A DNA stretch of 38,818 nucleotides from an uncultured Clostridia bacterium (GTDB taxonomy: Bacteria > Bacillota > Clostridia > Oscillospirales > Acutalibacteraceae). The notes beneath the pieces were generated by a model. The model searched no databases. It had not been told where the DNA came from and was given only the letters and a program-made list of their open reading frames with translations. Below, one piece after another: positions 37,457-38,818 of this stretch. Numbering within the stretch: the first letter of the stretch is position 1; every line of letters begins with the position of its first letter. Location of the stretch: positions 1-38,818 of the forward strand of contig CANQBK010000012.1 in assembly GCA_947589485.1 (NCBI GenBank). The letters are read 5' to 3'. The translations under genes and the position numbers were made by a program.

Positions 37457-38725
37457 TTATTGTTTTATAAGCCCCTTTGTATATTTCCACGCAAGAATCC
37501 TTACAACCGCTTTATCTATAATGTTTTCATCAATGGTACCGTTTTTTACGGCGGATTTTATATCATTGAATGACGTTTCTACATCATTAACAATAAGCAT
37601 ATCGTTTCCCGCAAGAACGGCGGATACAGCCGGTGAATTGTCACCGATATAGTCTTTTATTGCATCCATTTCAAGATCATCGGTTACTATGATACCCGTA
37701 AAATTCAGTTTATTCCGTAAAATATCGTGGATTTTCGGAGAAATTGATGCGGGCATTTTATCATCAATACAGTTTACAATGTTATGACTTACCAAGATAA
37801 GATGAGCTCCGGAATTTATTCCGGCTTCAAAAGGTTTAAAATCGTTATTTTCAAAAGTTTCATAGCTCCTGTCATCAACGGCTATTCCCGTATGGGTATC
37901 CTTATTGTTACCATAACCTGGAAAATGCTTGAGAGTTACCGAAACTCCGTTTTTCTGGCTGATTTCGGTGACATTTTTTACAAATTCCCCTGTACCATCT
38001 GCATCAAGTCCTATTGAGCGGTCGTACATAAAATCCGATTCGTTTACGGAAATGTCGCAGACGGGAGCTAAGTTTGTATCTATCGAAAGTTCCTCTAAAA
38101 GCTGTGCTTTTTCTTCCGTATCCGATTTTATAAGTTCCATACCGCCCTCCGCATAAAGTTCTCTCGGAGATTTAAACTCGTGGTCGCTCAAATCGGGCTT
38201 TGCGCTTATTCTTGTAACGCTTCCTCCCTCCTCGTCAACTGACAATGACATCGGAATGTTATGGGAAAAAACATAAGACTGCATTTCCTTTTTGACTTCT
38301 TCCTTTGTTTTGTCCTCAAAATCCTTGCCAAAGAGGACATAGCCTCCCAAATGATATTTTTGTGCCGTTTCCACACCGTCATCGTCAGGACAATGTGCAT
38401 AAAACATTTGTCCGATTTTTTCATCAAGTGACATTTGTTTCATAATCTTATAGGCTTTTCCATAGTTTTCGGAAAATATCCCGTTGTCATTTATAATATC
38501 GGGATTTTCGGAAGATACGGAACTTTCGTATGTTTCGGATATTTTACTTTCAGCAATCGGTTCTTTTTCGCTCGGCTTTTCCGTTACCGTTTTGCTTGAA
38601 ACGCTGCTGCTGTTTTCATAAGATTTATCTATGTTTTTTTCGTTATTACAGCCGGCTGCCGATGTTACCGCAGAAACTAAAAGTATAAACGAAACAGTAT
38701 AAGATAACATTTTTTTGATTTTCAT
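37457..38725 (-). CDS. nagZ: Glycoside hydrolase family 3 lipoprotein, beta-N-acetylhexosaminidase (NagZ-like)
   Basis: Lipobox VTSAAGC; SLDEKIGQMFYAH, LSVDEEGGSVTRI, LKHFPGYGNNKDTHTG, IIVTDDLEMDAI. Confidence 0.93.
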   Translation of the reverse strand: MKIKKMLSYTVSFILLVSAVTSAAGCNNEKNIDKSYENSSSVSSKTVTEKPSEKEPIAESKISETYESSVSSENPDIINDNGIFSENYGKAYKIMKQMSLDEKIGQMFYAHCPDDDGVETAQKYHLGGYVLFGKDFEDKTKEEVKKEMQSYVFSHNIPMSLSVDEEGGSVTRISAKPDLSDHEFKSPRELYAEGGMELIKSDTEEKAQLLEELSIDTNLAPVCDISVNESDFMYDRSIGLDADGTGEFVKNVTEISQKNGVSVTLKHFPGYGNNKDTHTGIAVDDRSYETFENNDFKPFEAGINSGAHLILVSHNIVNCIDDKMPASISPKIHDILRNKLNFTGIIVTDDLEMDAIKDYIGDNSPAVSAVLAGNDMLIVNDVETSFNDIKSAVKNGTIDENIIDKAVVRILAWKYTKGLIKQ

Positions 38726-38744
38726 TTTAACAGTTCCCTTATAG

Positions 38745-38818
38745 TGACATACTCCCCCACCTATAGAGGTGGGGGCTTCTCGCTCAAGTATGGTAACCCA
38801 TACAGTATCAACGAGCTA
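38745..38818 (-). mobile_element. Right-end (RE)/omega-RNA 3' region of an IS200/IS605-type (tnpB) element, rest outside window
   Basis: GTGACATACTCCCCCACCT-atag-AGGTGGGGGCTTCTCGCTCAA hairpin (38754-38775) matches the recognisable RE pattern of IS605/IS1341-type elements read on the minus strand (...GAAGCCCCCACCTCTATAGGTGGGGGAGTATGTCAC); second hairpin gtatgg-taac-ccatac at 38788-38803. Exact boundary not determined. Confidence 0.7.

Noticed and set aside
1-38818. CRISPR arrays, tRNA or rRNA genes
   Set aside because: No regularly spaced direct repeats, no tRNA-like GGTTCRA arms with cloverleaf context and no rRNA signatures were recognised by eye; automated tools not run.

Overview
This window is low-GC, Firmicutes/Clostridia-type chromosomal DNA (Oscillospiraceae/Ruminococcaceae-like by gene content, not verified). 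It is densely coded and enriched in sporulation and peptidoglycan-remodelling genes. Left to right: two tandem near-identical Cys/His-motif lipoprotein genes (the first truncated by the window edge) with a double-length ABC-2 permease and its ATPase; spoVAD and an alpha/beta SASP; a stand-alone TrpB2-like gene; an HD-GYP protein; a polysaccharide deacetylase and an amidase with an SH3 domain; a PerR-like regulator and reverse rubrerythrin; a Xer-like recombinase; two convergent D,D-carboxypeptidases; a single-gene DUF262/DUF1524 (GmrSD-like) putative defence nuclease; asnB; ylbJ divergent from yqfC-yqfD; a COG1313-like radical SAM protein; adhE; a five-gene operon (SCP2, alpha/beta hydrolase, stand-alone condensation domain, ACP, AMP-ligase); a DUF1292 gene; valS; a VanY-type peptidase; and a NagZ-like GH3 lipoprotein. 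The last ~75 bp look like the right end of an IS200/IS605-type (TnpB/omega-RNA) element. The most interesting items are the discrete-domain C/ACP/A operon, which may make an acyl-amide or ester, the recently duplicated lipoprotein with its ABC transporter, the IS605-type end abutting nagZ with its predicted guide in the nagZ leader, and the DUF262/DUF1524 gene. No tRNA, rRNA or CRISPR array was recognised. All calls are from reading the sequence and supplied translations; no database searches were run.
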